A stretch of 64,000 nucleotides of DNA from Myxococcota bacterium (GTDB lineage Bacteria; Myxococcota_A; UBA796; UBA2385). The notes below the pieces were generated by a model. That model worked only from the letters and a program-made list of their open reading frames with translations. It ran no database searches and was not told the origin of the DNA. Location of the stretch: assembly GCA_023150805.1 (NCBI GenBank), contig JAKLKF010000001.1:1-64000 (forward strand), written 5' to 3'. Of this stretch, positions 8,428-17,246 are shown piece after piece; positions within the stretch are counted from its first letter, which is position 1, and each line of letters opens with the position of its first letter. Position numbers and translations under genes: made by a program.

Positions 8428-9839
8428 GACGCACCTCCCGCCTTCTTGGCGGCGGCCTGCTCAGCGGCCTTCTTCTTGCGGATCGTGGCCTTGGCCGACC
8501 GGAAGAGGTGGACCAGCGGGATCTCGGAGGGGCAGACCCAGGTGCAGGCGCCACACTCGACGCAGTCCATCACCAGCCAGTCCTCCATCTCCAGCACCCG
8601 CCCCGCCCGCGCCAGCCGCCCCATGCGCGAGGGGTTGAGCATGTAGGGGCAGGCCTCCAGGCACTGGCCGCACTTGATGCAGGGGCCGGCCTCCTTCAGC
8701 GGATCGCGGGCCTCCTCGAAGGCCAGCAGGCCGCTGGTGCCCTTGAGCACCGGCGCGTCCAGCGTCGCCACCGGCATGCCCATCATCGGGCCGCCCATCA
8801 CGACCTGGCGCACCTGGGCGGTCAGGCCCCCGCAGTGGTCCAGCACGGCCCGGATCGGCGTGCCCACCGGCACGAGCAGGTTGGCCGGGCGCCGGACCGC
8901 CGAGCCCGACACGGTGACGACCCGCTCGATCAGGGGGCTGCCCCCGTCGACCAGCTCGGCCAGCGCGACCATGGTGGCGACGTTGTTGACCACGTAGCCC
9001 AGGTCCAGCGGCAGCTTGCCGGCGGGCACCTCGCGGTCGAAGAGCGCCTTGATGAGCATCTTCTCGGCGCCCTGCGGGTACTTGACCTGCACGCCGTGCA
9101 CGCGGATGGGGAAGGAGACCCCGTCGTTGTCCCCTCGGGCGATGCGCGCCTGGCGTCGCTCGATGGCCGCCTGCAGCGACGAGATGCCGTCGGGCTTGTT
9201 CAGCTCGACGCCGATGACCGCGCCCTTGCAGCCGACCCGCGTCCCGGCGATGTCGACGCCGCGAAGCACGGCGTCGGGCCGCTCGACCATGGTGCGGTGG
9301 TCGCAGGTCAGGAAGGGCTCGCACTCGCAGCCGTTGATGACGAGCTGGTCGCAGCCCTTGCCCTCGGGCACGCTGAGCTTGACGTGGCTGGGGAAGGCGG
9401 CGCCGCCCATCCCGACGATGCCGCCCCCCTGGACCAGGGCCATGAAGTCCTTGTCCGACACCGACCGCCAGTCCGCGGCCGGGCCCGGCGCCAGCATCTG
9501 CGGATCGAAGCGGTCGGCGTCGATGACGATGGCCTCGACCAGGGCCCCGCTGGGGTAGCGCTCCTTGCCGATGGACACGACGGTCCCGGTGACCGGGGCG
9601 TGGTGGGCGGTCGAGACGAAGGCGGCGGCGCGCGCGACGAGCTGGCCGCGCTGGACCCGCTGCCCGGGCTGCACGACGGGGATCGCCGGCGCGCCCAGGT
9701 GCTGGGCGAGGGGCACCGTGTAGCGCTCGACGAAGGGCATGCGCTCGACCGGCAGGTGCTCGGTCGCCTCCTTCGCGCCGTCAGGGTGGACCCCGTGGCG
9801 GAAGGTGCCCGGACCGCTGCCGGCGCCCGGCGAGGCCAC
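8424..9839 (-). CDS. rnfC: RnfC, NADH/FMN and 4Fe-4S peripheral subunit
   Basis: 471 aa. GTG start at 9839, three bases after the stop of the giant PFOR-like gene, with GGGAGGG about 8 bases upstream. The barrel-sandwich N-terminus (FRHGVHP; VVQPGQRVQRGQLVA) is followed by the Rossmann-like SLBB/Nqo1-like core (GGGIVGMGGAAFPSHVKL; NGCECEPFLTCDHR). Two C-terminal 4Fe-4S motifs are intact: CIKCGQCLEACP and CVECGACTWVCP. RnfC is the soluble subunit that exchanges electrons with NAD(H). A Lys/Ala tail follows the second cluster, shorter than the long repeats of enterobacterial RnfC. The upstream neighbour being a PFOR-like protein rather than rnfB is unusual. Confidence 0.95.
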   Translation of the reverse strand: MASPGAGSGPGTFRHGVHPDGAKEATEHLPVERMPFVERYTVPLAQHLGAPAIPVVQPGQRVQRGQLVARAAAFVSTAHHAPVTGTVVSIGKERYPSGALVEAIVIDADRFDPQMLAPGPAADWRSVSDKDFMALVQGGGIVGMGGAAFPSHVKLSVPEGKGCDQLVINGCECEPFLTCDHRTMVERPDAVLRGVDIAGTRVGCKGAVIGVELNKPDGISSLQAAIERRQARIARGDNDGVSFPIRVHGVQVKYPQGAEKMLIKALFDREVPAGKLPLDLGYVVNNVATMVALAELVDGGSPLIERVVTVSGSAVRRPANLLVPVGTPIRAVLDHCGGLTAQVRQVVMGGPMMGMPVATLDAPVLKGTSGLLAFEEARDPLKEAGPCIKCGQCLEACPYMLNPSRMGRLARAGRVLEMEDWLVMDCVECGACTWVCPSEIPLVHLFRSAKATIRKKKAAEQAAAKKAGGAS

Positions 9840-9842
9840 GGC

Positions 9843-12800
9843 TCAGCCCTCCCCGGGGGTCGCGCCGCCCGACAGCGCGAGCAGGCGATCCCGCAGCCGC
9901 ACCGCCAGGTCGGCGGTGGTGCCGGCGCGGGCCTCGGCCATGGCCTGGCTGTGGGCGGCCCGCAGGGCGTCGAGCTCGGCCTGGTGGGCGGCCTGCACCT
10001 CGGCCCGGGCCTGGGCGCGGACCGTCTCCGTGAAGGGCGTCACGACGCCGGACAGCTCCTGGAGCACCCGCCAGGACTGCAGCCGCGCCGCGGCCGCGGC
10101 CTGCAGGCGGCCCTCCTCGACCTGGGCGTAGCGACCCTCGCTGCGCGCCCAGTCCACCGGGCCGAGCAGCACGCCGTCGACCGTGGCCTGGGCCTCGGTC
10201 GGCTCCGGGTTGCCGTCGAGGTCGACCAGCGAGCCGAAGACGCCGTCTCCTCGCGGGTCGAGCCGCAGCAGCGGCCAGGCCCGGCTGCGCACCGCGAGCG
10301 CGGCCTGGACCAGGGCGCCGTGGCTGTCGAAGCCGTGGCGGCGAGGGCTGGGGGCGTGCAGGCGCAGCAGGGCGGGGCCGGCGAAGGTGAAGGCGTCGGT
10401 CAGCACGCGGGCGAGGTGGCCGGGCACGCCGAGCGAGGACTGGGCCGCGAAGACCCCGCGGGCGCGGGCCATGGCCAGCAGGCCCGGCTCGAGCGAGGCG
10501 GGTCCGAGCAGGTCGTTGTCCGACAGCACCAGCACCCGCACCGGCAGGCCGGTGGCGAGCAGCGCGTCCAGGCCACCCCCGTGCAGCAGGCGGTCGTCGC
10601 CCACGACGACGATCGGCGGGCAGGCGGCCCGCTCCTCGGCGGACAGGTCCTCCCAGGTCCGGGCGGGCTGGGCCTTGCCGCGCCCCTCGACCGCGACACG
10701 GGCGCGCCGCAGCAGGTCCAGGTCGGCGATGGCCGCCTGGAGCTGGGCGTCCAGCAGGCCGCGGGCCAGGGCCGCCGCCTCGGGGCCGCCGTCGTCGACG
10801 ACGGGCACCTGGAAGGGGTTGTAGGGGAACAGCGTCCCCCACCACGCCGCGGGGCCAGGGCCCATGACCAGGCCCATGCGGGCCCGGCCCAGGCCGATGG
10901 CGCCGGAGCGCAGGCGCTCGACCAGCCCGTCCAGGTCGCGGGCGCGGGCCAGCAGGGTCGCGATGCGCTCGGCCTGGGGGGCGGGCAGCGTCGCCGGGCG
11001 GCCGCGCTCGGCGCCGACGCGGGCCAGCAGGGTGGGCAGGTCGACCTGGTGGCGGCCCATGCCGGCCAGGCCCTGGGCCATCGCCTCGACGTCTTCGGCG
11101 GGCACGGCGGCGGCGATCCCCTGGCGCACGGCCTCGCGGGCCTGGCGGGCCAGGGCCTCGGCCTCGGTCACCAGGCGCTGGAGCTGCGGCTGGAGGCGGG
11201 CCTCGGCCACGCCGAGGACCGCGCGCAGGGCCAGCCGGTCGCCCGAGCCGGGCTCGGCGGCGTCCGCGCCGGCCATGGCCAGCAGCGCGTGGCGGGAGAG
11301 CAGCAGGGCGCCGACGGGGTCGACGTCGGGGCGCTCGGCGACGCGCGCGATGGTGGCGCCCGCGGTGTCCGGCAGCCGCTCCCACAGGCGCCAGGCCTGG
11401 CGGGCGGCGGCGATGCGCGGCTCGTCGTGGCCGCGCGGCGTGATGGCCTGGGTCGGGCAGACCGCCCAGCACGAGCGGCAGGCCTTGCAGGTCTCGGTGT
11501 CGAAGACGACGGCCAGCAGCTCGCGCTGGTCGGCGGGCGCCTGGTCGAAGAAGGGCGCGGTCCGGCTGACGGGCAGCGCGGCCAGCGCCTGGCGCACCGC
11601 CTCTCCGCCGGCCTTCGCGGCGGCCGCCCGGTCCTCGGCCAGCCCGGCCTCGGCGACCACGGCGTCCACCGCGCGGCCCAGCGCCTCCCCCGCGCTGCCC
11701 GAGGCGGCGTCCTTGCCCAGGCGGGCGGCGATCTTGCCGGCGATGGGCTTGAGCCCGTCGGCGGAGGTGCCGGCGGCGCGCGCCAGCTCCATGCCCGCGT
11801 CCAGCAGGGCCCGCGGCCCGATGGTGACGGCCGCGATGCTGCCGTCGGGGCAGGCCGCCCAGCAGCGGGCGCAGCCGGTGCAGAGCTGCGGGTCGAAGGC
11901 CGGGAACACGTCGCGGGTCGGGGTGAGGTCGCGGAAGGTCGCCGTCAGCGGCGGCACGACCCCGGACGCGAGCAGCGGGTCGGGGGACAGCTCGTCCTGG
12001 TGGCCCCGCGCGTAGAGCACGCCGACCTGGCTCCAGAAGGCCGGCACGCCGTCCAGCGCGCCGCGCCCGTCGGCCAGGTGGCGCACGGCCAGCGGCGGCT
12101 CGGGCAGGGGCGGCGCGGGCACGACCTGGGGCGGCGGGAGCTGCACGGCGCGCAGGCCGTCCAGGGCGACCTGGAAGGAGGCCAGGCGCGCCTCGGCGCG
12201 GGCCGGGTCCACCTCGCTGTCCAGCGCCGCCTTGCGGGCGGCGAGCAGCGCACGATCGCTGGTCTCCAGCAGGCCCCGCTCCCGCAGCAGCCGAAGCAGG
12301 CCACCGGCCAGCGCGTCGTCGGGCTCGCTGCCGGGGTCCACGGCCCAGGCCGAGGCACCCTTGCGGGCCAGGGCCGCGCGCAGGGCGGGCGGCAGCGCGG
12401 CCAGCACGTGGGCGTCGTCGCCGGGGGCCAGGATCAGCACGGCGCCGCCGTCGACCAGGCGGGCGACCGGCGCGGGGCCGGGCTCGGCCATCGGGGGCAC
12501 CAGGACGGTCAGCTCGGCGGGCACGGCGTCGCCGGGGTCACCCAGGGGGGTGGGCCCGAAGGTCAGGCGGTCGACGCGCGGCACGGCCTCGTCCAGCCAC
12601 TCCTCGGCCGGACGACCGCGCAGGCCGTCCATCCCGGCGGCCTGCAACAGGGTCGCGACCAGCGGGAGCGCGGCGGTGCGCCCGGCGGGGCGGACCAGCT
12701 CGACCGTGGTGGAGCCCGCCGGGCGCGCGTCCAGCGGCGCGTCCTCGCCCGCGCGCAGGCCCAGGCCCACCAGCTCGGGGTGGTCCCGCCGCAGCGCGTC

Positions 12801-14039
12801 CAGGCCCGCCTGGCGCTTGGGGTAGCGCGAGGCGGCCGGCACGAAGTCCAGGCCCAGGTAGACGCGATCCTGGTCGGGGGGGGACTCGCAGAGCAGGGCC
12901 AGGTCGGCGGCGCGCACGGGCAGGCCCCCCAGGCCACAGGCCACGCCCTGCATCCGGGTCGGAGGCGAGAGGGCGGCGCGCACCTCGGCCGCCAGCGGGC
13001 CATCGGCCGCGAGCGGCGCGTCCACGCGCTCCACCACCAGCACCCGGGCCTTGCCCGCCAGCGCCATGCGCAGCGCCTGCAGCGGGAAGGGCCGCAGACT
13101 GCGGATCGTCACCACGCCGACCTTGAGGCGGGCCCGCGCCCGCAGCAGGTCGACCACCGCCACGAGCGGCTCGGACAGCGAGCCCTGGGTCACCACGACC
13201 AGGGTCGCGTCCTCGACCCGGTGCAGGTGCAGGGCGCCCAGCGGCCGCCCGGTGCGGTCGGAGACCCGCCGCATGGCGCGCTCGAGGATGCCCTCCACCG
13301 GCTGCAGCGACCAGGGCCGCCGGGCCGCGGCGCCCAGGCCCCAGGCCTCCGGGCCCTGGGTCCCGCCGAGCAGGGCGGGGCGGGCGAGGTCGAACCACGC
13401 GGGCACCCGTCGGCGCTCGGCGCCGAAGAGGGCGCGCTGCCCCGCGGTCGGCGCGGGGACCAGGTCCTCCGGGCCACCGACCAGCTCCTCTCGCAGCGCC
13501 AGCGGTGGCAGGCGCACCGACTGCACGGCCATGGCCGTCTGCTCGCGGTCCATGCCCACCAGGCCGGGGACCAGCGCCTCCTCGGCCGCGATCCGGGCCA
13601 CCAGGGCCAGGTCGACCGCCTCCTGCACGTTGCGCGCGAGGAGCTGGAAGCAGCCGGTGCCGGCGACGCCGTGCCAGCCCTCGTGGCCCGAGCCCGCCGC
13701 GTCGGCGTGCCCGTCCGCCGCGCCCAGGGTCGCGTGCACCACCAGGGGAAGGCCGCGGCCCGCGCACCAGGCCAGGCGGTCGTGCGCGGCGAGCAGGTCG
13801 GGTCCGTCCAGCCAGGCGCTGGCCCGCAGCCCCCCCATGGAGCGCCCGGCCGCCAGGGCCAGGGCCTGCCGCGCGGGCGCCGCGTCGGCCGCCGCCGCGT
13901 CCAGCAGCGCCTCGGTCGCCAGGACCGCGGACAGGCCGTCGAGCGCCGTCGCCTCGCCGGCCAGCAGCGCCTGGGCCACGGGCTCCCGCCCGGTCACCCG
14001 GGCCACCCACTGCCGCGCCGCCTCAACCCACCGGGGCAT
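9843..14039 (-). CDS. giant PFOR-like iron-sulfur protein embedded in the rnf operon
   Basis: 1398 aa. ATG at 14039 chosen because GGAGG lies 5 bases upstream; it overlaps the rnfB end by 17 bases. The whole chain follows the domain order of pyruvate:ferredoxin oxidoreductase: domain I (residues about 1-190, HEGWHGVAGTGCFQLLARNVQEA), domain II (about 270-360, LRPFPLQALRMALAG), a gamma-like domain ending VDRLTFGPTPL, an 8Fe-8S ferredoxin domain (CTGCARCWAACP near 718; CKACRSCWAVCP near 850) and a domain-VI-like C-terminus. The YPITP motif of domain I is not found, and the TPP signature is GDDRLLHGGGLD (near 1146) in place of GDGW plus NTGG. Thiamine catalysis is therefore doubtful while electron transfer looks retained. 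An Ala-rich insertion of about 110 residues separates the two clusters. I infer an electron-wiring or scaffold role for Rnf; a divergent oxidoreductase remains possible. Confidence 0.85.
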   Translation of the reverse strand: MPRWVEAARQWVARVTGREPVAQALLAGEATALDGLSAVLATEALLDAAAADAAPARQALALAAGRSMGGLRASAWLDGPDLLAAHDRLAWCAGRGLPLVVHATLGAADGHADAAGSGHEGWHGVAGTGCFQLLARNVQEAVDLALVARIAAEEALVPGLVGMDREQTAMAVQSVRLPPLALREELVGGPEDLVPAPTAGQRALFGAERRRVPAWFDLARPALLGGTQGPEAWGLGAAARRPWSLQPVEGILERAMRRVSDRTGRPLGALHLHRVEDATLVVVTQGSLSEPLVAVVDLLRARARLKVGVVTIRSLRPFPLQALRMALAGKARVLVVERVDAPLAADGPLAAEVRAALSPPTRMQGVACGLGGLPVRAADLALLCESPPDQDRVYLGLDFVPAASRYPKRQAGLDALRRDHPELVGLGLRAGEDAPLDARPAGSTTVELVRPAGRTAALPLVATLLQAAGMDGLRGRPAEEWLDEAVPRVDRLTFGPTPLGDPGDAVPAELTVLVPPMAEPGPAPVARLVDGGAVLILAPGDDAHVLAALPPALRAALARKGASAWAVDPGSEPDDALAGGLLRLLRERGLLETSDRALLAARKAALDSEVDPARAEARLASFQVALDGLRAVQLPPPQVVPAPPLPEPPLAVRHLADGRGALDGVPAFWSQVGVLYARGHQDELSPDPLLASGVVPPLTATFRDLTPTRDVFPAFDPQLCTGCARCWAACPDGSIAAVTIGPRALLDAGMELARAAGTSADGLKPIAGKIAARLGKDAASGSAGEALGRAVDAVVAEAGLAEDRAAAAKAGGEAVRQALAALPVSRTAPFFDQAPADQRELLAVVFDTETCKACRSCWAVCPTQAITPRGHDEPRIAAARQAWRLWERLPDTAGATIARVAERPDVDPVGALLLSRHALLAMAGADAAEPGSGDRLALRAVLGVAEARLQPQLQRLVTEAEALARQAREAVRQGIAAAVPAEDVEAMAQGLAGMGRHQVDLPTLLARVGAERGRPATLPAPQAERIATLLARARDLDGLVERLRSGAIGLGRARMGLVMGPGPAAWWGTLFPYNPFQVPVVDDGGPEAAALARGLLDAQLQAAIADLDLLRRARVAVEGRGKAQPARTWEDLSAEERAACPPIVVVGDDRLLHGGGLDALLATGLPVRVLVLSDNDLLGPASLEPGLLAMARARGVFAAQSSLGVPGHLARVLTDAFTFAGPALLRLHAPSPRRHGFDSHGALVQAALAVRSRAWPLLRLDPRGDGVFGSLVDLDGNPEPTEAQATVDGVLLGPVDWARSEGRYAQVEEGRLQAAAAARLQSWRVLQELSGVVTPFTETVRAQARAEVQAAHQAELDALRAAHSQAMAEARAGTTADLAVRLRDRLLALSGGATPGEG

Positions 14040-14883
14040 GCTGCCTCCCACCGACCCGCAGCGGGGCCTGCTCCTGGAACTGATCACCCACGACCCACTG
14101 GATGGCGCCCGTCGGGCAGCGCGCCACCACCATGGGTGAGGCGGCCCCGCCGGCGGCGTAGTCGACCACCGGCAGGTTGCCGTGCATCACGATGAGCTTG
14201 CCGGGCGCGTCCTGTGCGCAACGCCCGCAGGCGTCGCAGGCGACCGTACACAGCGCCGTCGCGTCCGCGCCCGACAGCGGCACGCTGCACTGGACCAGCA
14301 CGTGCTGGTCCGCGGGCAGGATCTCGAACAGGTCGCGTGGACAGGCCACCACGCAGTCGCCACAGGCCGTGCACTTGTCGACGCTGACCACCGGCAGGCC
14401 GTTGTCGTTCATCCCGATGGCGCCGAAGGTGCACGCCGTCTCGCAGTCGCCCAGGCCGATGCAGCCCCAGGTGCAGGACTTGCCGGCCGAGCCGACCAGC
14501 CCGGCCCCGGCACAGCTCGACACACCCTGGTACTCGGCGAAGTTCAGCGCCTGGGCCTTGCCGCCCGCACAGTGCAGCCGCGCGACCCGCTTGATCGCCT
14601 GCCCGGCGTCCACGCCGAGCATGTCGGCGATGCGCTCCACCGCCTCGGGGCTGCTGACCGAGCAGCCGCTGGGCTTGCTCTCGCCCGAGAGCAGCGTCTC
14701 GGCGAAGGCCCGGCAGCCCGGCTGCCCGCAGGCGCCGCAGTTGCTGCCCGGCAGGGCCGCCTCGACCAGGCCCAGGCGGGGGTCCTCCTGCACCCGCAGG
14801 AAGCGGTAGGCCACGGCCAGGATCAGGCCGAAGGCAAAGCCCAGCCCGGCCATGATCCCGGCGGCGACCAGGAGGAGCTCCAC
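14023..14883 (-). CDS. rnfB: RnfB, iron-sulfur subunit
   Basis: 286 aa, GTG start at 14883 with GGAGGG 8 bases upstream. It has one N-terminal helix (residues 4-27), the 4Fe-4S domain with C49, C52, C57 and C74 (SNCGACGQPGC, then SGC), then two ferredoxin-type clusters: CTWGCIGLGDCETACTFGAI with CTACGDCVVACP, and a further CTVACDACGRCAQDAPGK. RnfB is the entry point for reduced ferredoxin in the Rnf complex. The C-terminal segment after residue about 230 (MVVARCPTGAIQWVVGDQ) is compact. It is flanked on both sides by PFOR-like genes, with a 13-base gap upstream and an overlap downstream, instead of sitting next to rnfA or rnfC. Confidence 0.95.
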   Translation of the reverse strand: MELLLVAAGIMAGLGFAFGLILAVAYRFLRVQEDPRLGLVEAALPGSNCGACGQPGCRAFAETLLSGESKPSGCSVSSPEAVERIADMLGVDAGQAIKRVARLHCAGGKAQALNFAEYQGVSSCAGAGLVGSAGKSCTWGCIGLGDCETACTFGAIGMNDNGLPVVSVDKCTACGDCVVACPRDLFEILPADQHVLVQCSVPLSGADATALCTVACDACGRCAQDAPGKLIVMHGNLPVVDYAAGGAASPMVVARCPTGAIQWVVGDQFQEQAPLRVGGRQHAPVG

Positions 14884-14896
14884 GGCGCGACCCTCC

Positions 14897-17179
14897 TCAG
14901 CGGAAGCGGGCGGCCCGCTGGATCAGCTCGTCCAGACCAGGCTCGGTGGGGTTCAGCGGGCTGCCGGGATGGATGCAGCGCGCCGGGCAGGCCTCGGCCG
15001 CCCGCACCAGCTCGGCGTAGGTGCCGGCCTTGGGGTTTCCGATGGTGGCCTGCTTGTTGCCGTCGTACACGAACAGACGACCGTTCAGGTTGATGCAGTC
15101 GTTGCAGCTCGTACAGAGGGCGGAGTCCACCCAGGGCTCCTCGCTGACCGGCTCGGCGGCCGGCGCGGGGCTGGGGGGCGTGGGGCTGGTGGCCGCGGCG
15201 GTCGGCGCCTCGGCGGCCGGGGCCGGCGCGGCGGGGGCGGCGGGTGCGGCGCGAGCCGGCGCGAGGGTCGGACCGGCGGCCCAGTCCGTCTCCAGCAGGA
15301 CCGCCGCGAGGCGCTCCATGGCGTCGGCCGCGGCCTGCCGACGCACGCGCTCCAGCTCGTCCTGGTGCGCCGCGATCAGCGCCTCCCGCTCGGCGCGGGC
15401 GGCGGCCTCGGCCTCGGCGCGGGCCTCCTGCGCCGCCCGGCGGGCGTGCTGGTTGGCGTAGCCGGCCAGCTCCCGCAGGGAGCGCCAGGCCCGCAGGCGA
15501 TCACGACAGGCGAAGAGCAGCATCGGCGAGGGGACGCGCGGCCGCGCCTGGCCGTCGTCGGACACGGTCAGGGCCGGCACCCGGTCCCCGGCCTCCTCCT
15601 CGTCCAGGGCCAGCCACTCGTGCAGCGGCAGCAGGCGCGCGGCCTCCTCCGCCGAGGGCTCGCGCAGCTCGCCGGCCAGGGAGGGGTCGAGCAGGGCGTG
15701 ATCGGCGAAGGTGTAGGGCGCGCTGCCGTTGGCGCCGGCCCAGTCGGCCGCTGGCGAGGGGTTCGCGGCCGCGTCCAGGCAGTCGGCCCAGCTCTCGCCC
15801 GCGTCCGGGTCGTACCGGAACAGCGGGTGGGCCCGGCCCTCGACCGCCGAGGAGGCCGCCAGCCAGGGGTCCGGCGCCATGGCGGTGCCGTCCGGCAGCC
15901 AGCCCGTGCACAGCAGGTGCAGGGCGGGCCGTTGCCCGCGCAGGGCCTGGCGGAAGCCGCGCGCGCAGTGGACCGCCTCGGCGGGCGTGCTCTGCTGCAC
16001 GAAGACCTGGCGCAGGGCCATGCCGAGCTGGCCCAGCTCGACCCGGAAGCCCGCCAGCGGCGCGGCGCCGGCCCCCGGGTTGCGCGTCGACTGCACCTCG
16101 ACCACGAGCTGGACGGGGCGACCGCTGCCCAGCACGCGCGTCAGCCCGACCAGGTCGTCGCTGACCACGCGGTCGGCGCTCTCCACGGCCACCACCGCCG
16201 GCAGGACCGCCAGCTCCTCGGGCCCCAGGTGCGCCCAGCTCAGCCCGGCGACGCGGGCGTCGTGCACCGCCGGATCGTAGGCGCGGGCCAGCTCGAGCCG
16301 CGCGACCCGCAGGGCGACCGCGACGCGGAGCAGCGCGGCGGCCAGGGCGTCGAAGCGCGCCGACGCGTCCGCGCAGGGGTCCGTGGACGCGACCGAGAGG
16401 GCCCCGGGGGCGTCCACGGCGCCGCCCACCAGCACCACCAGCGGGCCCTCGGGCGCGGCCAGCGCCTCGTCGAGGACGGCCAGCAGGCCCTCGAGCCGCG
16501 CGCGCCGGCCGGCCTCCATCCGCTGGCCGCCGCGGGCGGGTCCCACCACACGCGCAAGCGCCGCGGGGTCCAGGAAGGTGCCCGCCATCGCGCCGGCGCT
16601 GCTCGACACCCGCTCACCGGGGTCGCTGCCTTGACCGCCGTCGCGTGCCTTCTCCACGAGCAGCAGGTCGGCGAGGCCGTTGCGCGCCTGGTGGAGCTGC
16701 TCGCGCCAGGCCGCGCGGGCCGCCCGCCGCGCCGGGCCCGCCACGTGCACCAGCAGGTGCAGGTGGGCCGTCGGGGTGTAGGGGAGCAGGCGGGTCCCCG
16801 GCGGGATGCGGCCGATCAGCGCCTCCAGCGCCTGGCCGAGGTCACGCGCCGGCTCGGACCGCAGTCCCAGCGCCGCCACCATCGCCTCGGCCGCGACGCG
16901 GAAGGCGGTGGCCGCGTCGATCGGGCCCCCGGCCTCGCGGGCCTGGGCCCGCAGCCATGCCTCCAGCCGGGGGAGGTTGTCGCGGAGGATGGCGGCGCCC
17001 GGCACCTGGGCGCCGATCCCCGCCGCCAGGTCCGGCAGCAGGTCGATCAGCGGCGCGCAGGGCTGCGCGACCGGGTCTTCCTGAAAGGGCAGCAGCAGCA
17101 CCGGGTAGCGAGTGCGGACCTGCTCCACGTCACCGAGGTGGGCGAGGGCGAGGGGCACGACAACGGGGAGCGGGGTCAC
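14897..17179 (-). CDS. PFOR domain-VI-like protein with C-terminal ferredoxin domain
   Basis: 760 aa, GTG start with GGAGG about 11 bases upstream. The central part (residues about 330-620) aligns by eye with the C-terminal domain of the 1398-aa neighbour: LFRYDPDAG matches LLRLDPRGD, and LRAWRSLRELAG followed by an EALIAAHQDELERVR helix matches LQSWRVLQELSG and its following helix. The TPP motif is absent: VAVESADRVVSDDLVG replaces the GDG region. After an Ala/Pro linker there is a single ferredoxin-like site, CTSCNDCINLN with a later ACPARCIHPG (residues about 688-735). The N-terminal 300 residues are unassigned. I infer a partner of the giant protein, bridging KorAB to RnfB. It lies 67 bases after korB and 13 before rnfB. 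Confidence 0.8.
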   Translation of the reverse strand: MTPLPVVVPLALAHLGDVEQVRTRYPVLLLPFQEDPVAQPCAPLIDLLPDLAAGIGAQVPGAAILRDNLPRLEAWLRAQAREAGGPIDAATAFRVAAEAMVAALGLRSEPARDLGQALEALIGRIPPGTRLLPYTPTAHLHLLVHVAGPARRAARAAWREQLHQARNGLADLLLVEKARDGGQGSDPGERVSSSAGAMAGTFLDPAALARVVGPARGGQRMEAGRRARLEGLLAVLDEALAAPEGPLVVLVGGAVDAPGALSVASTDPCADASARFDALAAALLRVAVALRVARLELARAYDPAVHDARVAGLSWAHLGPEELAVLPAVVAVESADRVVSDDLVGLTRVLGSGRPVQLVVEVQSTRNPGAGAAPLAGFRVELGQLGMALRQVFVQQSTPAEAVHCARGFRQALRGQRPALHLLCTGWLPDGTAMAPDPWLAASSAVEGRAHPLFRYDPDAGESWADCLDAAANPSPAADWAGANGSAPYTFADHALLDPSLAGELREPSAEEAARLLPLHEWLALDEEEAGDRVPALTVSDDGQARPRVPSPMLLFACRDRLRAWRSLRELAGYANQHARRAAQEARAEAEAAARAEREALIAAHQDELERVRRQAAADAMERLAAVLLETDWAAGPTLAPARAAPAAPAAPAPAAEAPTAAATSPTPPSPAPAAEPVSEEPWVDSALCTSCNDCINLNGRLFVYDGNKQATIGNPKAGTYAELVRAAEACPARCIHPGSPLNPTEPGLDELIQRAARFR

Positions 17180-17246
17180 GGCTGGCGATCCTCCGACGGC
17201 GGCACGCGGGACGGCACCTTGGAGCGGCTTTGACGGGCGGCACGCC

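Noticed and set aside
8508-14195. 1895-codon open frame on the plus strand
   Set aside because: It lies antisense to rnfC and the PFOR-like gene, has low-complexity Gly/Ala/Arg/His composition and no domain. This is a GC-rich shadow frame.
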